Position numbers and translations under genes: made by a program | Shown: positions 32,701 through 39,785 of the stretch, in pieces | Layout of the letters: the number at the start of each line of letters is the position of its first letter | Numbering within the stretch: the stretch's first letter is position 1 | From: Amblyornis subalaris | Taxonomy: Eukaryota > Chordata > Aves > Passeriformes > Ptilonorhynchidae | Direction: 5' to 3' | Assembly (NCBI GenBank): GCA_018881555.1 | Contig: JACAXG010000071.1 | Location: forward strand, 437,021-501,020 | Length of the DNA: 64,000 nt | Notes under the pieces: generated by a model | Seen by the model: only the letters and a program-made list of their open reading frames with translations | Told to the model about the DNA's origin: nothing | Database searches by the model: none

Positions 32701-34323
32701 ACATTTGTGTCTTAATTCCCAGGCCATTCACAATTCCTCAGGTCTTGAGGCCTAAAGGACAGGAGGAAGGACAGGAGACAGAGGAAGAGGATGAAGAGGA
32801 GGAGGAGGAAGCTGAAAAGGAAAGAACAAAGGTGACATTTAGCTGGACTTCCATTAAGAATTACCGTATTTCTTCCCTGCTTCACCTGCAGGTGATGTGG
32901 AGCAGATTTCCTGTTTCAGAGAGGGAATCTTTTAGCAGCAGCAGGGACTGAGCTGCTGTTCAGTGGCTGCTGGGCTGTGAAGTGTCCCCAGGGACAGCTC
33001 TCCACTGCTTCCCAGTCTTAACTGTGCTGGAGCAGTGACACTTCCTCCGTGGGGAGCTTTAATCTCCTTTATCCCAGAGACAGGCAGTGCCAGCAGAGCA
33101 CTCTGAGGGTCACTAACACTGTGTTGCCATGGATGTGCTGGGAATAGCCNTGGTGTGGGAAGGTTTTCAGGCAGGTTTTGTGCCAGGTGTTGTGTTTAGA
33201 ATCCCTGACACCAATCCCGCTGGTCCAGAGGTAACAAACCGGGAACAGACTGTTCCATGGTCCAACAGAATCCCCTCCTCTCCAGGCTTTTGCACGGTGC
33301 TGATGAGTTTCCTGAGCTCTTCCCTTCCTTCCTTGTAGGACCACTTTGTGCAGGACCCAGCTGTCCTGCGGGAGAGGGCTGAAGCCAGGCGCCAGGCATT
33401 CCTTGCCAGGAAGGGGTAAGCAAGGATCTCCCTCTGGCTCTGCAGAACTGGAATTGTTGAGGATGTACCTGTTCTTGGACATTCCTGTATGTCAGGGTCC
33501 TACTGCAGTGGTGTGAACTTCCTCACTNCCTCACCCCCCTTTTACTTCATTGCTACTTGTTCTACCCCATCAAATGGGGTAGGCATGTCATGGAATCATG
33601 GAATGGTTGGGTTGGAAGGGACCTTAAGGACCATCTTGTTCCACCCCCTGCNATGGGTAGGGACAACTTCCACTAGCCCAGGTTGCTCCAAGCNCCATCC
33701 AACCTGGCCTTGGACACTTCCAGGGATAGGGCAGCCACAGCTTCTCTGGGCAATCTGGGCCAGGGCCTCCCCACCCTCCCAGGGAAGGATTCCTTCCTAA
33801 TACCCAATCTAAATCTCCCCTTTTTCAGCATAAAGCCATTCTCCCTTGTCCTGTCTCTCCACGCGGCAAAACCCTGTGTGAGACAGGACCTCGGAGAGCA
33901 CAACTTCCAGAGCTCCAACAGCTCCCACAGGGATTTTGGGACTGTTTAGTAGCTGTTTTCAGCTGATGGGCTCAATGTGTGGAAGGACACAGCCGTGGTG
34001 TGGCTGATGCTGATCCTGGGCTGCTGTGGGAGCCCTGGGATGAGCTGAGGCCCGAGGGCTGAACTCCTCACACCCCGGTGTTTGTGGGCATCTGGGATTT
34101 TATCCCTGGGAATGCAGTGTGCCTGTTGTGATGTCCTTCTCCTGTGTCCTCCAGGCACAAGCACGACAGCTCTGCCGTTGTTGGGAATGCCAAGGGCCAG
34201 GGGCAGAACCGGGAGACGANGCAGGAGCGAAGGAAGAAGGAAGCGAACAAAAGCACGAGAGCCAACCACAACCGCCGGGCCATGGCCGACAGGAAGCGCA
34301 GCAAGGGCATGATCCCTTCCTGA
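11672..34323 (+). CDS. ASCC2: ASCC2, activating signal cointegrator 1 complex subunit 2 (18 coding exons)
   Basis: Joining 18 exons gives one open frame of 751 residues, against about 757 in human. Exons: 11672-11752, 13313-13471, 13812-13979, 15809-15938, 17787-17854, 18300-18410, 19330-19442, 21871-21945, 22481-22588, 23632-23700, 24327-24401, 24824-25010, 25547-25761, 27286-27405, 31017-31238, 32723-32831, 33339-33415, 34155-34323. The family is known to act in the ASCC complex with the helicase ASCC3. It binds K63-linked ubiquitin chains, brings the complex to alkylated DNA, and helps split collided ribosomes. Visible here are an N-terminal ASCC3-binding region (about 1-430), a CUE ubiquitin-binding domain (about 463-510, with [20 protein letters not shown]), acidic stretches at about 595-632 and 652-667, and a basic C-terminus. 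All junctions keep frame and nearly all are GT-AG. One N falls in the last exon. The intron at 24402 looks U12-type. Confidence 0.97.
11840..12117 (+). mobile_element. CR1 LINE, 3' fragment (third subfamily)
   Basis: This copy carries the wording 'ccagagggtgctgggcactg', 'gctgccagagctccaggagc' and 'gatgatcctggtgggtccct', and ends near 'atgttctgtgantctgtgac'. The same subfamily occurs in reverse at 17942, 34713 and 39786. Confidence 0.88.
12930..13193 (+). mobile_element. CR1 LINE, 3' fragment
   Basis: The CR1 body from 'gtgacaggacaaggatta' to 'caagccattctgtaattcta' lies in sense and ends about 120 bases before the acceptor of coding exon 2. Confidence 0.9.
13313..13471 (+). CDS. ASCC2: ASCC2 coding exon 2 (residues 28-80)
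   Basis: It encodes a highly conserved ASCC3-contact segment that includes [18 protein letters not shown] and [12 protein letters not shown]. It is in phase 0 at both ends, with flanks ttctgcag and gtaatc. Confidence 0.97.
13812..13979 (+). CDS. ASCC2: ASCC2 coding exon 3 (residues 81-136)
   Basis: It encodes [16 protein letters not shown] and [18 protein letters not shown], among the best conserved parts of the family. It is in phase 0 at both ends. The polypyrimidine tract before ccag is strong. Confidence 0.97.
13980..15808. other. ASCC2: ASCC2 intron with one CR1 copy
   Basis: It contains a sense CR1 at about 14410-14780. The remainder has no recognised element. Confidence 0.55.
14410..14780 (+). 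mobile_element. CR1 LINE, 3' fragment
   Basis: It runs from 'cagcctggagaagagaaggc' to a tail 'gagattctataattaaa', with the common CR1 wording in between. Confidence 0.9.
15809..15938 (+). CDS. ASCC2: ASCC2 coding exon 4 (residues 137-180)
   Basis: It encodes [17 protein letters not shown], then [18 protein letters not shown]. It ends in phase 1, splitting a glycine codon. Confidence 0.96.
15939..17786. other. ASCC2: ASCC2 intron, no element recognised
   Basis: About 1.8 kb without a recognised repeat, which is unusual for this gene: most other long introns carry a CR1 copy. Several single Ns are present. Confidence 0.5.
17787..17854 (+). CDS. ASCC2: ASCC2 coding exon 5 (residues 180-202)
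   Basis: It encodes [20 protein letters not shown], nearly unchanged from mammals. It enters in phase 1 and leaves in phase 0. Confidence 0.96.
17942..18119 (-). mobile_element. CR1 LINE, 3' fragment, antisense
   Basis: This is the reverse complement of the third CR1 subfamily: it opens with 'cacagaatcagggaacatcc' and runs to 'catcctaaacctcccctgac'. Confidence 0.88.
18300..18410 (+). CDS. ASCC2: ASCC2 coding exon 6 (residues 203-239)
   Basis: It encodes [16 protein letters not shown] and a more variable linker, ending NMPLQ. It is in phase 0 at both ends. Confidence 0.95.
18411..19329. other. ASCC2: ASCC2 intron, no element recognised
   Basis: Only a short stretch with repeated 'aaactatcagtt' words (about 18855-18890) stands out. 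Confidence 0.45.
19330..19442 (+). CDS. ASCC2: ASCC2 coding exon 7 (residues 240-277)
   Basis: It encodes [20 protein letters not shown] and [16 protein letters not shown], almost identical to human. It ends in phase 2. Confidence 0.97.
19443..21870. other. ASCC2: ASCC2 intron with one long CR1 copy
   Basis: The first 1.5 kb has no recognised element. A CR1 of about 525 bases fills 21040-21565. The acceptor 'cctttgtacag' lies at 21870. Confidence 0.5.
21040..21565 (+). mobile_element. CR1 LINE, 3' fragment, one of the longest here
   Basis: It has the same subfamily wording as 5935-6385 ('ggggctcagcctggagaaaa', 'gcacaactcctgacaggagg', 'ggttggacttgatgctctca') and ends 'taattctgtgantctgt'. Its upstream part extends further into the element than most copies. 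Confidence 0.9.
21871..21945 (+). CDS. ASCC2: ASCC2 coding exon 8 (residues 277-302)
   Basis: It encodes [20 protein letters not shown]. It enters and leaves in phase 2. Confidence 0.95.
21946..22480. other. ASCC2: ASCC2 intron, no element recognised
   Basis: A short intron of 535 bases with one N. Nothing recognised. Confidence 0.45.
22481..22588 (+). CDS. ASCC2: ASCC2 coding exon 9 (residues 302-338)
   Basis: It encodes a helix-rich segment including [20 protein letters not shown]. The first residues read SVFADLW where mammals have SKLLGDLW, so the exon start is one codon shorter and less certain than its neighbours. The acceptor is tctctgaag at 22480. Confidence 0.88.
22905..23190 (+). 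mobile_element. CR1 LINE, 3' fragment
   Basis: It runs from 'acanatggagagagactatt' through 'atgggatattgggaaggaat' to 'taaggtcccttcccacccaa', in sense. The distal tail octamers are missing. Confidence 0.88.
23632..23700 (+). CDS. ASCC2: ASCC2 coding exon 10 (residues 338-361)
   Basis: It encodes [20 protein letters not shown]. It is in phase 2 at both ends, with acceptor ttcctgcag and donor gtgagt. Confidence 0.96.
24327..24401 (+). CDS. ASCC2: ASCC2 coding exon 11 (residues 361-386)
   Basis: It encodes [20 protein letters not shown] and ASSTL. It ends inside a leucine codon (ct|a) directly before GTATCCTTT, a minor-class donor. Confidence 0.95.
24402..24823 (+). other. ASCC2: U12-type (minor-class) intron of ASCC2
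   Basis: The donor is GTATCCTTT, an exact match to the minor-class consensus RTATCCTTT. Near the 3' end, 24803-24810 reads tccttaat, matching the U12 branch-site consensus TTCCTTRAY, with its branch A 14 bases before the AG at 24822-24823. There is no good polypyrimidine tract after it, as expected for this class. Any other donor breaks the frame or the conserved protein. A CR1 copy sits inside the intron (24547-24718). Confidence 0.88.
24547..24718 (+). mobile_element. CR1 LINE, 3' fragment inside the U12-type intron
   Basis: It starts at 'gttgcccagagaagctgtgg' and ends 'accattccatgattctgc'. It makes up about 40% of this 422-base intron and ends 85 bases before the branch site. Confidence 0.9.
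24824..25010 (+). CDS. ASCC2: ASCC2 coding exon 12 (residues 386-448)
   Basis: It encodes [20 protein letters not shown], then a variable, alanine- and acid-rich linker. It ends in phase 0 before GTGGGT. Confidence 0.95.
25011..25546. other. ASCC2: ASCC2 intron, no repeat recognised
   Basis: Its 3' end has two candidate acceptors in the same frame: cccccccag at 25519 and gtccgtag at 25546. The upstream one would bring in a stop codon. Confidence 0.6.
25547..25761 (+). CDS. ASCC2: ASCC2 coding exon 13, CUE domain (residues 449-520)
   Basis: It encodes CAGAAAA, aligned with a similar human CMGAAAA, then the CUE domain ([40 protein letters not shown]). The domain is known to bind K63-linked ubiquitin. 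The donor AG|GTGGGG is weak. Confidence 0.95.
25762..27285. other. ASCC2: ASCC2 intron, no repeat recognised
   Basis: 1.5 kb with a T-run at about 26651-26662. No CR1 and no coding segment recognised. Confidence 0.5.
27286..27405 (+). CDS. ASCC2: ASCC2 coding exon 14 (residues 520-560)
   Basis: It encodes [20 protein letters not shown] and [14 protein letters not shown], a conserved block after the CUE domain. It is in phase 2 at both ends. Confidence 0.96.
27896..27965 (-). mobile_element. CR1 LINE tail, antisense, short
   Basis: Only the CR1 3' end in reverse is visible: 'gtttgggttggaagagacct' followed by 'aggtcattcagtccag'. Confidence 0.7.
28144..28225 (-). mobile_element. CR1 LINE tail, antisense, short
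   Basis: It begins 'caccatggaatggtttgggt' and continues 'aaagctcatcttgttccact'. It is a very short, 5'-truncated tail. Confidence 0.78.
28951..28972. repeat. TTTA microsatellite
   Basis: About five units of TTTA followed by a T-run, in an ASCC2 intron. Confidence 0.85.
30430..30867 (+). mobile_element. CR1 LINE, 3' fragment
   Basis: A long copy: it includes 'gagaattgggattgttcagc', 'gaaactgtttacaagggatg', 'ttgcccagagaagctgg' and ends 'caaaccactccatgattg'. It ends about 150 bases before the acceptor of exon 15. Confidence 0.92.
31017..31238 (+). CDS. ASCC2: ASCC2 coding exon 15 (residues 560-634)
   Basis: It encodes [20 protein letters not shown], then an acidic, highly conserved block: [20 protein letters not shown] followed by SDDELISRR. 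It is in phase 2 at both ends. Confidence 0.97.
31239..32722. other. ASCC2: ASCC2 intron, no element recognised
   Basis: It contains a short TA-rich tract (about 32048-32072) and T-runs near 32447 and 32570. No CR1 recognised. Confidence 0.5.
32723..32831 (+). CDS. ASCC2: ASCC2 coding exon 16 (residues 634-670)
   Basis: It encodes [16 protein letters not shown], then an almost pure glutamate tract (about 652-667). The tract is GA-rich at the DNA level and likely to vary in length between species. Confidence 0.95.
32832..33338. other. ASCC2: ASCC2 intron, no element recognised
   Basis: 507 bases of ordinary sequence ending in the polypyrimidine-rich acceptor ttccttgtag. Confidence 0.5.
33339..33415 (+). 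CDS. ASCC2: ASCC2 coding exon 17 (residues 671-696)
   Basis: It encodes [20 protein letters not shown] and FLARKG. It ends in phase 2 before GTAAGC. Confidence 0.96.
33590..33870 (-). mobile_element. CR1 LINE, 3' fragment, antisense
   Basis: The reverse copy opens with the tail octamers 'catggaatcatggaatggtt' and continues through 'agcttctctgggcaatctgg' to 'agccattctcccttgtcctg'. Confidence 0.9.
34155..34323 (+). CDS. ASCC2: ASCC2 coding exon 18, stop TGA (residues 696-751)
   Basis: It encodes the basic C-terminus, [20 protein letters not shown] then [13 protein letters not shown] and a stop. An N at 34220 leaves one codon (ang) open; mammals have threonine there. Confidence 0.96.
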
Positions 34324-34712
34324 GGAGCTCCTGCTGCAGGGCTTGCACCATCCCCAGTCCCCTCCTCGGCAGGAGGCTCCGTTTCCTTGGCATTCCCTGT
34401 GCTCAGGGAATGTGTGCGATACCTGGCACCTCGGCTCGCACGGAGCTGCATTCCCTGTGGGAGTGCTTCCCATTCCTGGGAAGGAGCTGCCCTGACTGTG
34501 TAGAGACATCCATGTGTGCCAGTGGCTGCACTCAATACAGTGGACAGGCTGCACCAGCCATTCCTGCCCTTTTGTACTATTTATAATTTGCAGAGTTTTA
34601 TTTTCGTACTGGCTCCTTGCGCCCTCCCTGCTGCTCCAGGGTGTTCCAGGCCCCGGAGTGGGCAGCTCCAAGAGCACAGCTTCCATGGAAATGCCTTATC
34701 CTGAACTGGAGT

Positions 34713-35000
34713 CATAGATTATCCCAAGCTGGAAGGGACCCACAGGTATCACAAGTCCAGCTCCTGGCCCTGCACAGACACCCCAACAATCCCACCCTGT
34801 GCATCCCTGAGAGCATTGTCCAAATGCTCCTGGAGCTCTGGCAGCCTTGGGGCCGGGACCATTCCCTGGGGAGCCTGTTCAGTGCCCACCACCCTCTGGG
34901 GGAAGAACCTTTTCCTGATATCCAGCCTGACCCTCCCCTGGCACAGCTCCAAGCTGGCAGGGAAAGGCTCAGGCTATTCCCACTGCCCACAGACCCACAG
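34713..35000 (-). mobile_element. CR1 LINE, 3' fragment, antisense, in the probable ASCC2 3' UTR
   Basis: This is the reverse complement of the third CR1 subfamily ('atcccaagctggaagggacc', 'ccccaacaatcccaccctgt', 'cctctgggggaagaaccttt'). It lies between the stop codon and the first canonical polyadenylation signal. Confidence 0.9.
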
Positions 35001-35068
35001 GAGTTCAGGTGAGTAAGACCTTATGGATTTCTGTCCCTTGAGTGAAGCCTGTGAAAACAGGCAGTACA

Positions 35069-35074
35069 AATAAA
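35069..35074 (+). promoter_or_regulatory. ASCC2: probable ASCC2 polyadenylation signal
   Basis: This is the first canonical AATAAA after the stop codon, about 750 bases downstream. A GT-rich stretch ('gttggtgttttagg') follows at about 35091. A non-canonical earlier site near 34580-34610, in an A+T-rich patch, is also possible. Confidence 0.5.
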
Positions 35075-35109
35075 TGATGCAGATGCTTTAGTTGGTGTTT
35101 TAGGCTCTT

Positions 35110-36955
35110 ACAGACAGTATTGATGAACTTCCTGCTACCAGTTAGGCTTTGCTTGGTTAATTTACTGGTTAATGTGCCCTNAGTGCCATCTCCCCACCAC
35201 ACTGTATTTTCTGGTACTGCAGCAGTGCCTGTGGCTGTCACCCCCANGCTGAGAAAATCAGCAGTGGGTTGTGCTCCAGGGCGATCCCAGTGCTGCAGGA
35301 GCAGTNGGGTAGTGGTGAGGTGGCAGTAAGGTCCATAGGCTCATACCCATACCTTGGTGCCTGGTTTTACCCAGAGGGCAGGGATGTGATTGGAGCTCCG
35401 TGGGGCTGTTTGCGGAGAAGCAGAAATGCAGCAGAACAGCCACTGCCATGAAATGAGGTGAAGTCGTGAGTGCTCCGAGGAGGAGATTTTTCTTCGCCTA
35501 TCAGTGCTTCCCAAACCTCCCAATGACAGGCATAGGAAAAGGGAATTACATTTGCCAGCATCCCCAAATGCTGTATCCAGGGAAATCCCCTGCTGGGATA
35601 ACTCTGCTCTCCTGCAGCTCCTGCTCTCTGCACCGATGGTTTCAGCCCCTCCCTGCTGCCCACTGCAGTGCTGTCCCCTCATCCTGTATTCAGCTTTGGT
35701 TCTTGCTGCTCAGAGCCTGCAACTCTCCCTGACCTGTTCAGCCTGACGTGGAGTGGCAGCACAGGGCAGGGACCTGGCACTCACTCGGATGGGATTGTCC
35801 CAGGAAAGCTTAAACCTTCCATCTCCATAAAGCACAGCTGGGACTGGGANGGCTGTAGTTGGGTTTGGCTGCAAAAACACAAGCACAGTGTTTAAGTGCT
35901 CGTGGTGTTCTCAGAGTAAATGTTTTNCCCCCCTGGCACTCATTTGCAAACCCAACAAAGCTGCTGCCGTGAGCACCGGCTCTAACAGGCTCTGCCTCAG
36001 CCATTGCTGGAATTCCTCCTGATTAGTGAAAACAGTGAGGAGGGAGAGATGTGGCTGCTGGGCTGGGAAAGGGGGAAGAGAGGGAGTCACTGAGCCAGAT
36101 CTCCCTACAGCCATCTGAGAGCTCAGTAATGAACTGAGTCATTACCCCAGGCAGTGCCCAAATCTCCCTTCCNGTGAAGGTGTTTGACAGGGCCAGTCTG
36201 GGGTGGGCTCTTCAGGGAGAAGGGAATAACCCTGCCCAGGGCAAGAGAAGGCTCAGGGGGAGGAACTGGATGATCTTTAAGGTCCCTTCCTATCCAAACC
36301 ATTCCATGACTTCTGGGAGCCAGCTGCTGGGGGGGGGACCGAGTGATTCCTCGATTCCTCTCCCTTCCCAGCAGCTCCCCTTGGACCCGTTGGGATGGAG
36401 GCAGGCATGTGCCACACGAACTTGACATCACTTCTGCTCCTCGAGCCATGTGAGGAGCCAGAAGGCACAGAAATAATTAGGAAAGGGATCCATATTCCCT
36501 CTCAGTAGGTTTTGGACNAGCTGAAGTTACACAGGATCCCCATTCTCAGCCCAGCAGTGCTGGGCACCCCCAGCCTGTTCAAAGGGCCAGGGCANAGGAT
36601 TCCTCCCACTTAGGGCAGGGGTGCAGCAGCACCTGCAGCTCTGAAAGGAGCCCGGCCAGGACCCTCTATCCCATCTGTAAATGAGCTACAAANGATGCTG
36701 TAAATGATTTTAAGTCCCTTTTCTGTGGACAGACCAGCAGGAAGCAGACAGCTCATCACCCCCTGCAAAGTTCTCCTCAGAGAGAAGCCNAGGGTTGTCA
36801 CTAAACCACAGCTTTCAAACTCCTTTTAGGATGTTGTGATCCTTGACAGTGCCTTGGAACTAGGGAATGGGGCTGGTTTAAAGCATTCTCCACCTCCTAG
36901 AGAAGGAGTCACACAGAGGCCAAAGGATGAGTGAGGTGAACACACAGACAATGAG
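35110..36955. other. intergenic stretch between converging ASCC2 and UQCR10
   Basis: It holds only a small CR1 piece (36258-36312) and otherwise unique sequence. Both flanking genes end here, tail to tail. Confidence 0.55.
36258..36312 (+). mobile_element. CR1 LINE tail, very short
   Basis: The motif 'gatgatctttaaggtccctt' followed by 'tccaaaccattccatgactt' is a CR1 3' end only. Confidence 0.7.
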
Positions 36956-36970
36956 ACACAGACCAGGAGT

Positions 36971-36976
36971 TTTATT
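36971..36976 (-). promoter_or_regulatory. UQCR10: UQCR10 polyadenylation signal
   Basis: AATAAA on the minus strand, about 190 bases after the UQCR10 stop codon. Confidence 0.75.
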
Positions 36977-37164
36977 TGAACACAGGAAGTCGAGTACAGC
37001 AGCAGAACTCCTTGAGTCCATCTTGCTTCACATCATATCAGTAGGTGGCTGACATAATCTGGCTCGGAGTTGTTCCATNGGGAATCCATGCCCAGTGTCA
37101 GGAGGCTGAATCCTTCCCTGCAGTGCCTGTAGCCACCCCAGGTTGGCTCCTGCTGCTGAGCTGC

Positions 37165-37203
37165 TCAGTTCTCATACTTGTGCTTGATGTGTTTCCACAG
37201 TTT
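37165..37203 (-). CDS. UQCR10: UQCR10 coding exon 2 (residues 48-59 and stop)
   Basis: It reads KLWKHIKHKYEN and TGA after the acceptor tgcacacag. At 39 bases it is the smallest coding exon in the window. Confidence 0.95.
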   Translation of the reverse strand, partial: KLWKHIKHKYEN

Positions 37204-38495
37204 CTGTGTGCAAAACAAGCAGGGGAAAAAAAAAACCAAGAAATTTTAGGCAGNTTCTGAGTGGTGGTGGGATAACAAAATCCAAAATGCAAGTTACCCT
37301 GCCTGGGGAGGCTGTGATGGAGTCCTGTACTGGATCTAGGGGACAGAGGGAGGCTCCTGGCTTTTAGTCTGGACAGGGAGGAAGCTGCAGACATTCCCTT
37401 TCCCTGTTCTCCTGCTCTGGATTAGAGTATCCCAGTCACACTGCCTTGAATTCCCACAGAGACCAGAGAGGGCAGTTCTGCTCCTGGACATAAGGGATGC
37501 ACAGAACAATCCTNTTCACAGNATCCTGGAATGGTTTGTGTTGGAAGAGATCTTAAAGCCCATCTCATTCNACACCCCCTGCCATGGGCAGGGACACCAT
37601 CCACTAGCCCANGTTGCTCCAACCTGGCCTTGGACAGTTCCAGGGATGAGGGGGGCAGCCACAGCTTCTCTGGACAACCTGTGCCAGGGCCTCACCGCCC
37701 TCACAGGGAACAATTCCTTCCCAATATCCCATCTAACCCTGCCCTCTGGCANNGGGCAGCCCTTGCCCCTTGTCCTGTCCCTCCATCCCTTGTCCCAAGT
37801 CCCTCTCCAGCTCTCTTGGAGCCCCTTTAGGCTCTGGACGGGGCTCTGAGGTCTCCCCCGAGCCTGCCTCAGTATCCTGCAGTCATTATCCCATCACAGC
37901 TGTACTTAGGAAACTAAGGACGACTTGATCCCTTTCACCCAAGGTTCACATGGGGACACCCGACTGCGCTATGCAGTGTCCCACCGCGACTCGACAGCGC
38001 TGCCAAAGCCACCAGCCCCCATCACTTCCCTCTGCCGAGGGCAGGTCGGCTAANCCGGGGGGCTACAGAGCACAAAAGAAGCTCCTTTTACCCCTCCCGC
38101 TCGCCACCGCATTCCACGCCCCTTCCCAGCGGCTAGAGAAGCCCAAGGACACCCCGAAGCCCCGACCACCGAGCACCACGACAGCCACGGAGCCCCCTCA
38201 GGCGAGGCCGAGCCGCGCTGGCCCTCAGCGAGCNCAGGGGCCGAGCCGCAAGGCCGGGGCTGCCCGGCCCGCGCGGGGCCCAGCGAGGCCGGCCTGACCT
38301 TCAGCGCCGGGCCCGCGCCCGGGCGGCCCCGGCTCGGCCTTACTCGGCCCTTACCCCCTCGTTGAGGTGCTCAAAGAGCGCATCCGCTCCCTGGTCGAAG
38401 GCGCGCTCGAAGAGCACCGCGCCCAGCACGATCGACAGCGCGAAGGTGGAGCTGCGGCGGAACAGCGAGCCGTACACCTGCCGCAGCAGCGCCAT
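37165..38495 (-). CDS. UQCR10: UQCR10, complex III subunit 9/10 (QCR9 family), two coding exons
   Basis: Exon 1 (38495 down to 38355) and exon 2 (37203 down to 37165) join in phase 0 to 59 residues. The family is a small single-pass subunit of mitochondrial cytochrome bc1, in the inner membrane close to cytochrome c1 and the Rieske protein. The protein shows the family signature: FRRSSTFAL, a membrane helix (about 15-31), then FERAFDQGADALFEHLNEG and KLWKHIKHKYEN. Human has 63 residues; the difference is mostly at the N-terminus. The start has a good context (AAGATGG) that doubles as a YY1-type motif. It is head to head with ZMAT5, which suggests a shared promoter. There is no cleavable presequence, as usual for this family. 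Confidence 0.96.
37204..38354 (-). other. UQCR10: UQCR10 intron
   Basis: It carries a CR1 of the same orientation as the gene (37518-37858). From about 38040 it turns into the shared CpG island. Confidence 0.7.
37518..37858 (-). mobile_element. CR1 LINE, 3' fragment
   Basis: It is reverse on the plus strand, so in sense within UQCR10. It opens with 'tcctggaatggtttgtgttg' and runs to 'ggggctctgaggtctccccc'. Confidence 0.9.
38355..38495 (-). CDS. UQCR10: UQCR10 coding exon 1 (residues 1-47)
   Basis: It begins MALLRQVYGSLFRRSSTFAL and ends FEHLNEG before GTAAGG. The exon lies inside the CpG island. Confidence 0.96.
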
Positions 38496-38500
38496 CTTGG
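38488..38500 (-). promoter_or_regulatory. UQCR10: YY1-type motif over the UQCR10 start codon
   Basis: On the minus strand the sequence around the ATG reads CCAAGATGGCGCT, close to the YY1 consensus CAAnATGGCGGC, which is often found just downstream of the start of TATA-less genes. Confidence 0.55.
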
Positions 38501-38560
38501 CCNCACGCTCCGCGCCTGCGCCGCGCCGCGGGGGCTGCTGGGGGGTGTAGGCGATGCTGG

Positions 38561-38578
38561 GCATGCCGGGAGTTGTAG
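38561..38578 (+). promoter_or_regulatory. ZNF143/THAP11-type motif, copy 1
   Basis: The sequence gcatgccgggagttgtag is the reverse form of the motif CTACAACTCCC...GCATGC bound by ZNF143 (Staf) with THAP11. Confidence 0.65.
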
Positions 38579-38606
38579 GCGGTGCGTTGTGCCGTGGGCT
38601 GTGTTT

Positions 38607-38618
38607 TGCGCGTGCGCC
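38607..38618. promoter_or_regulatory. NRF1-type motif
   Basis: tgcgcgtgcgcc fits the near-palindromic NRF1 consensus (GCGCATGCGC type). NRF1 is known to drive nuclear genes for oxidative phosphorylation, which suits UQCR10. Confidence 0.6.
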
Positions 38619-38629
38619 CCAGCCGTGAG

Positions 38630-38647
38630 GCATTGTGGGAGTTGTAG
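38630..38647 (+). promoter_or_regulatory. ZNF143/THAP11-type motif, copy 2
   Basis: The sequence gcattgtgggagttgtag is the better of the two matches. The 19 bases gggagttgtaggcggtgcg are identical in both copies, 69 bases apart. Confidence 0.7.
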
Positions 38648-39107
38648 GCGGTGCGGCGCGGGCCTGGCCGGAGGTGGGTGAGCGCGGCCGGGGAGGTCGG
38701 ACTGGGGGTCCCTGTGAGGAGGGGTCTGTGTAAAGGTTCTTGTGACGGGCACCTGTGAGGCCCGGCTCGGCTCGGCTCGGCTGTGGGCGAAGCCCCGTCC
38801 AGTCCCGTCCCGCCCCCTTGCCCTCAGCGGCTTCCCCTGGGCAACCCGGTGAGTTCTGCCCGGCTTTGTGCAGAGCCGGGGTGGCTGAGGGGGCAGAGAC
38901 ACCCCGGGCCGGCCCTGCCTTGCCTTGTCTTGCCTTGCCAGGGTGTCCTGCCACGGGTGACAGGGACAGGAAGGGGATTGCGGTCACTGCCCTGAGCTCA
39001 GCCGCGGTGGGAGGAGTAGGGAGGAGCTGGGGTGTTTTTTTCAGTTTGGGGTTACTGAGGGTGGTTGGTGTCAGTGTCGGGGGAGTGAGCGAGGGGTGTG
39101 GGGCTCA

Positions 39108-39285
39108 AAATCATGGAATGGTTTGGGTTGGAAGGGACCTTAAAGCTCATCCAGTCCCACCCGCTGCCATGGGCAGGGACATCTTCCACTAGCCCAGGTT
39201 GCTCCAAATCCCATCCAACCTGGCCTTGGACACTTTCAGGGATGGGGCAACCGCAGCTTCTCTGGGCAACCTGTGCCAGAGGACC
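39108..39285 (-). mobile_element. CR1 LINE, 3' fragment
   Basis: It opens 'catggaatggtttgggttgg' and ends near 'tctctgggcaacctgtgcca', antisense to ZMAT5. Confidence 0.9.
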
Positions 39286-39785
39286 CTCTGACAGCCACTC
39301 CAGAGGCCTCGGGAAGAGTGGGACATGGCCCCATGTGGCAGAACAGAAGTAGAAACGTTCCCATTTGCCACCTTCTCTTGATGTTTCTCCCTAACTTCAG
39401 TGAGGGCAGAGTGGCCCTGCAGTGGCTCCAGCATGGATGGGAGAGAGAGAAATTTGGGTTTGGGAAGGCAGGACAGACAAGGAAGAGGCAGGGGAATCCT
39501 GACATTGAGGCTGTTTCCCTGCAGGGCTGTTGTTAAACAAGCATCTACATGAAATTCCAGAGCAGACCCACAATTGATCCTGCTCTGTTGTTTTATTTGT
39601 CTCACCCACTCAGAAGTAGCACAAGGTCTGGCTGCAGAGTAATTTCTCCTGATTTATTTATATTTGTTCCCTCATGCAGTGACTGGGGTTCCGTGGGATT
39701 TTTCTGGGTTAGGGCAAGGCCTCTGCTTGTGCTGGAAACCTGGAAGGTGCCTGACACATTCCTGTGCATAGTGTTATCCCTTTGG

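Larger units (their letters stand above)
38040..38960. promoter_or_regulatory. CpG island, bidirectional UQCR10/ZMAT5 promoter
   Basis: This is a CpG-dense block over the UQCR10 first exon and the space upstream of ZMAT5. Within 38490-38650 lie two ZNF143/THAP11-type motifs, an NRF1-type palindrome and a YY1-type motif, and no TATA box. A donor-like GAG|GTGGGT at 38674 could end a non-coding ZMAT5 first exon. Confidence 0.75.
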
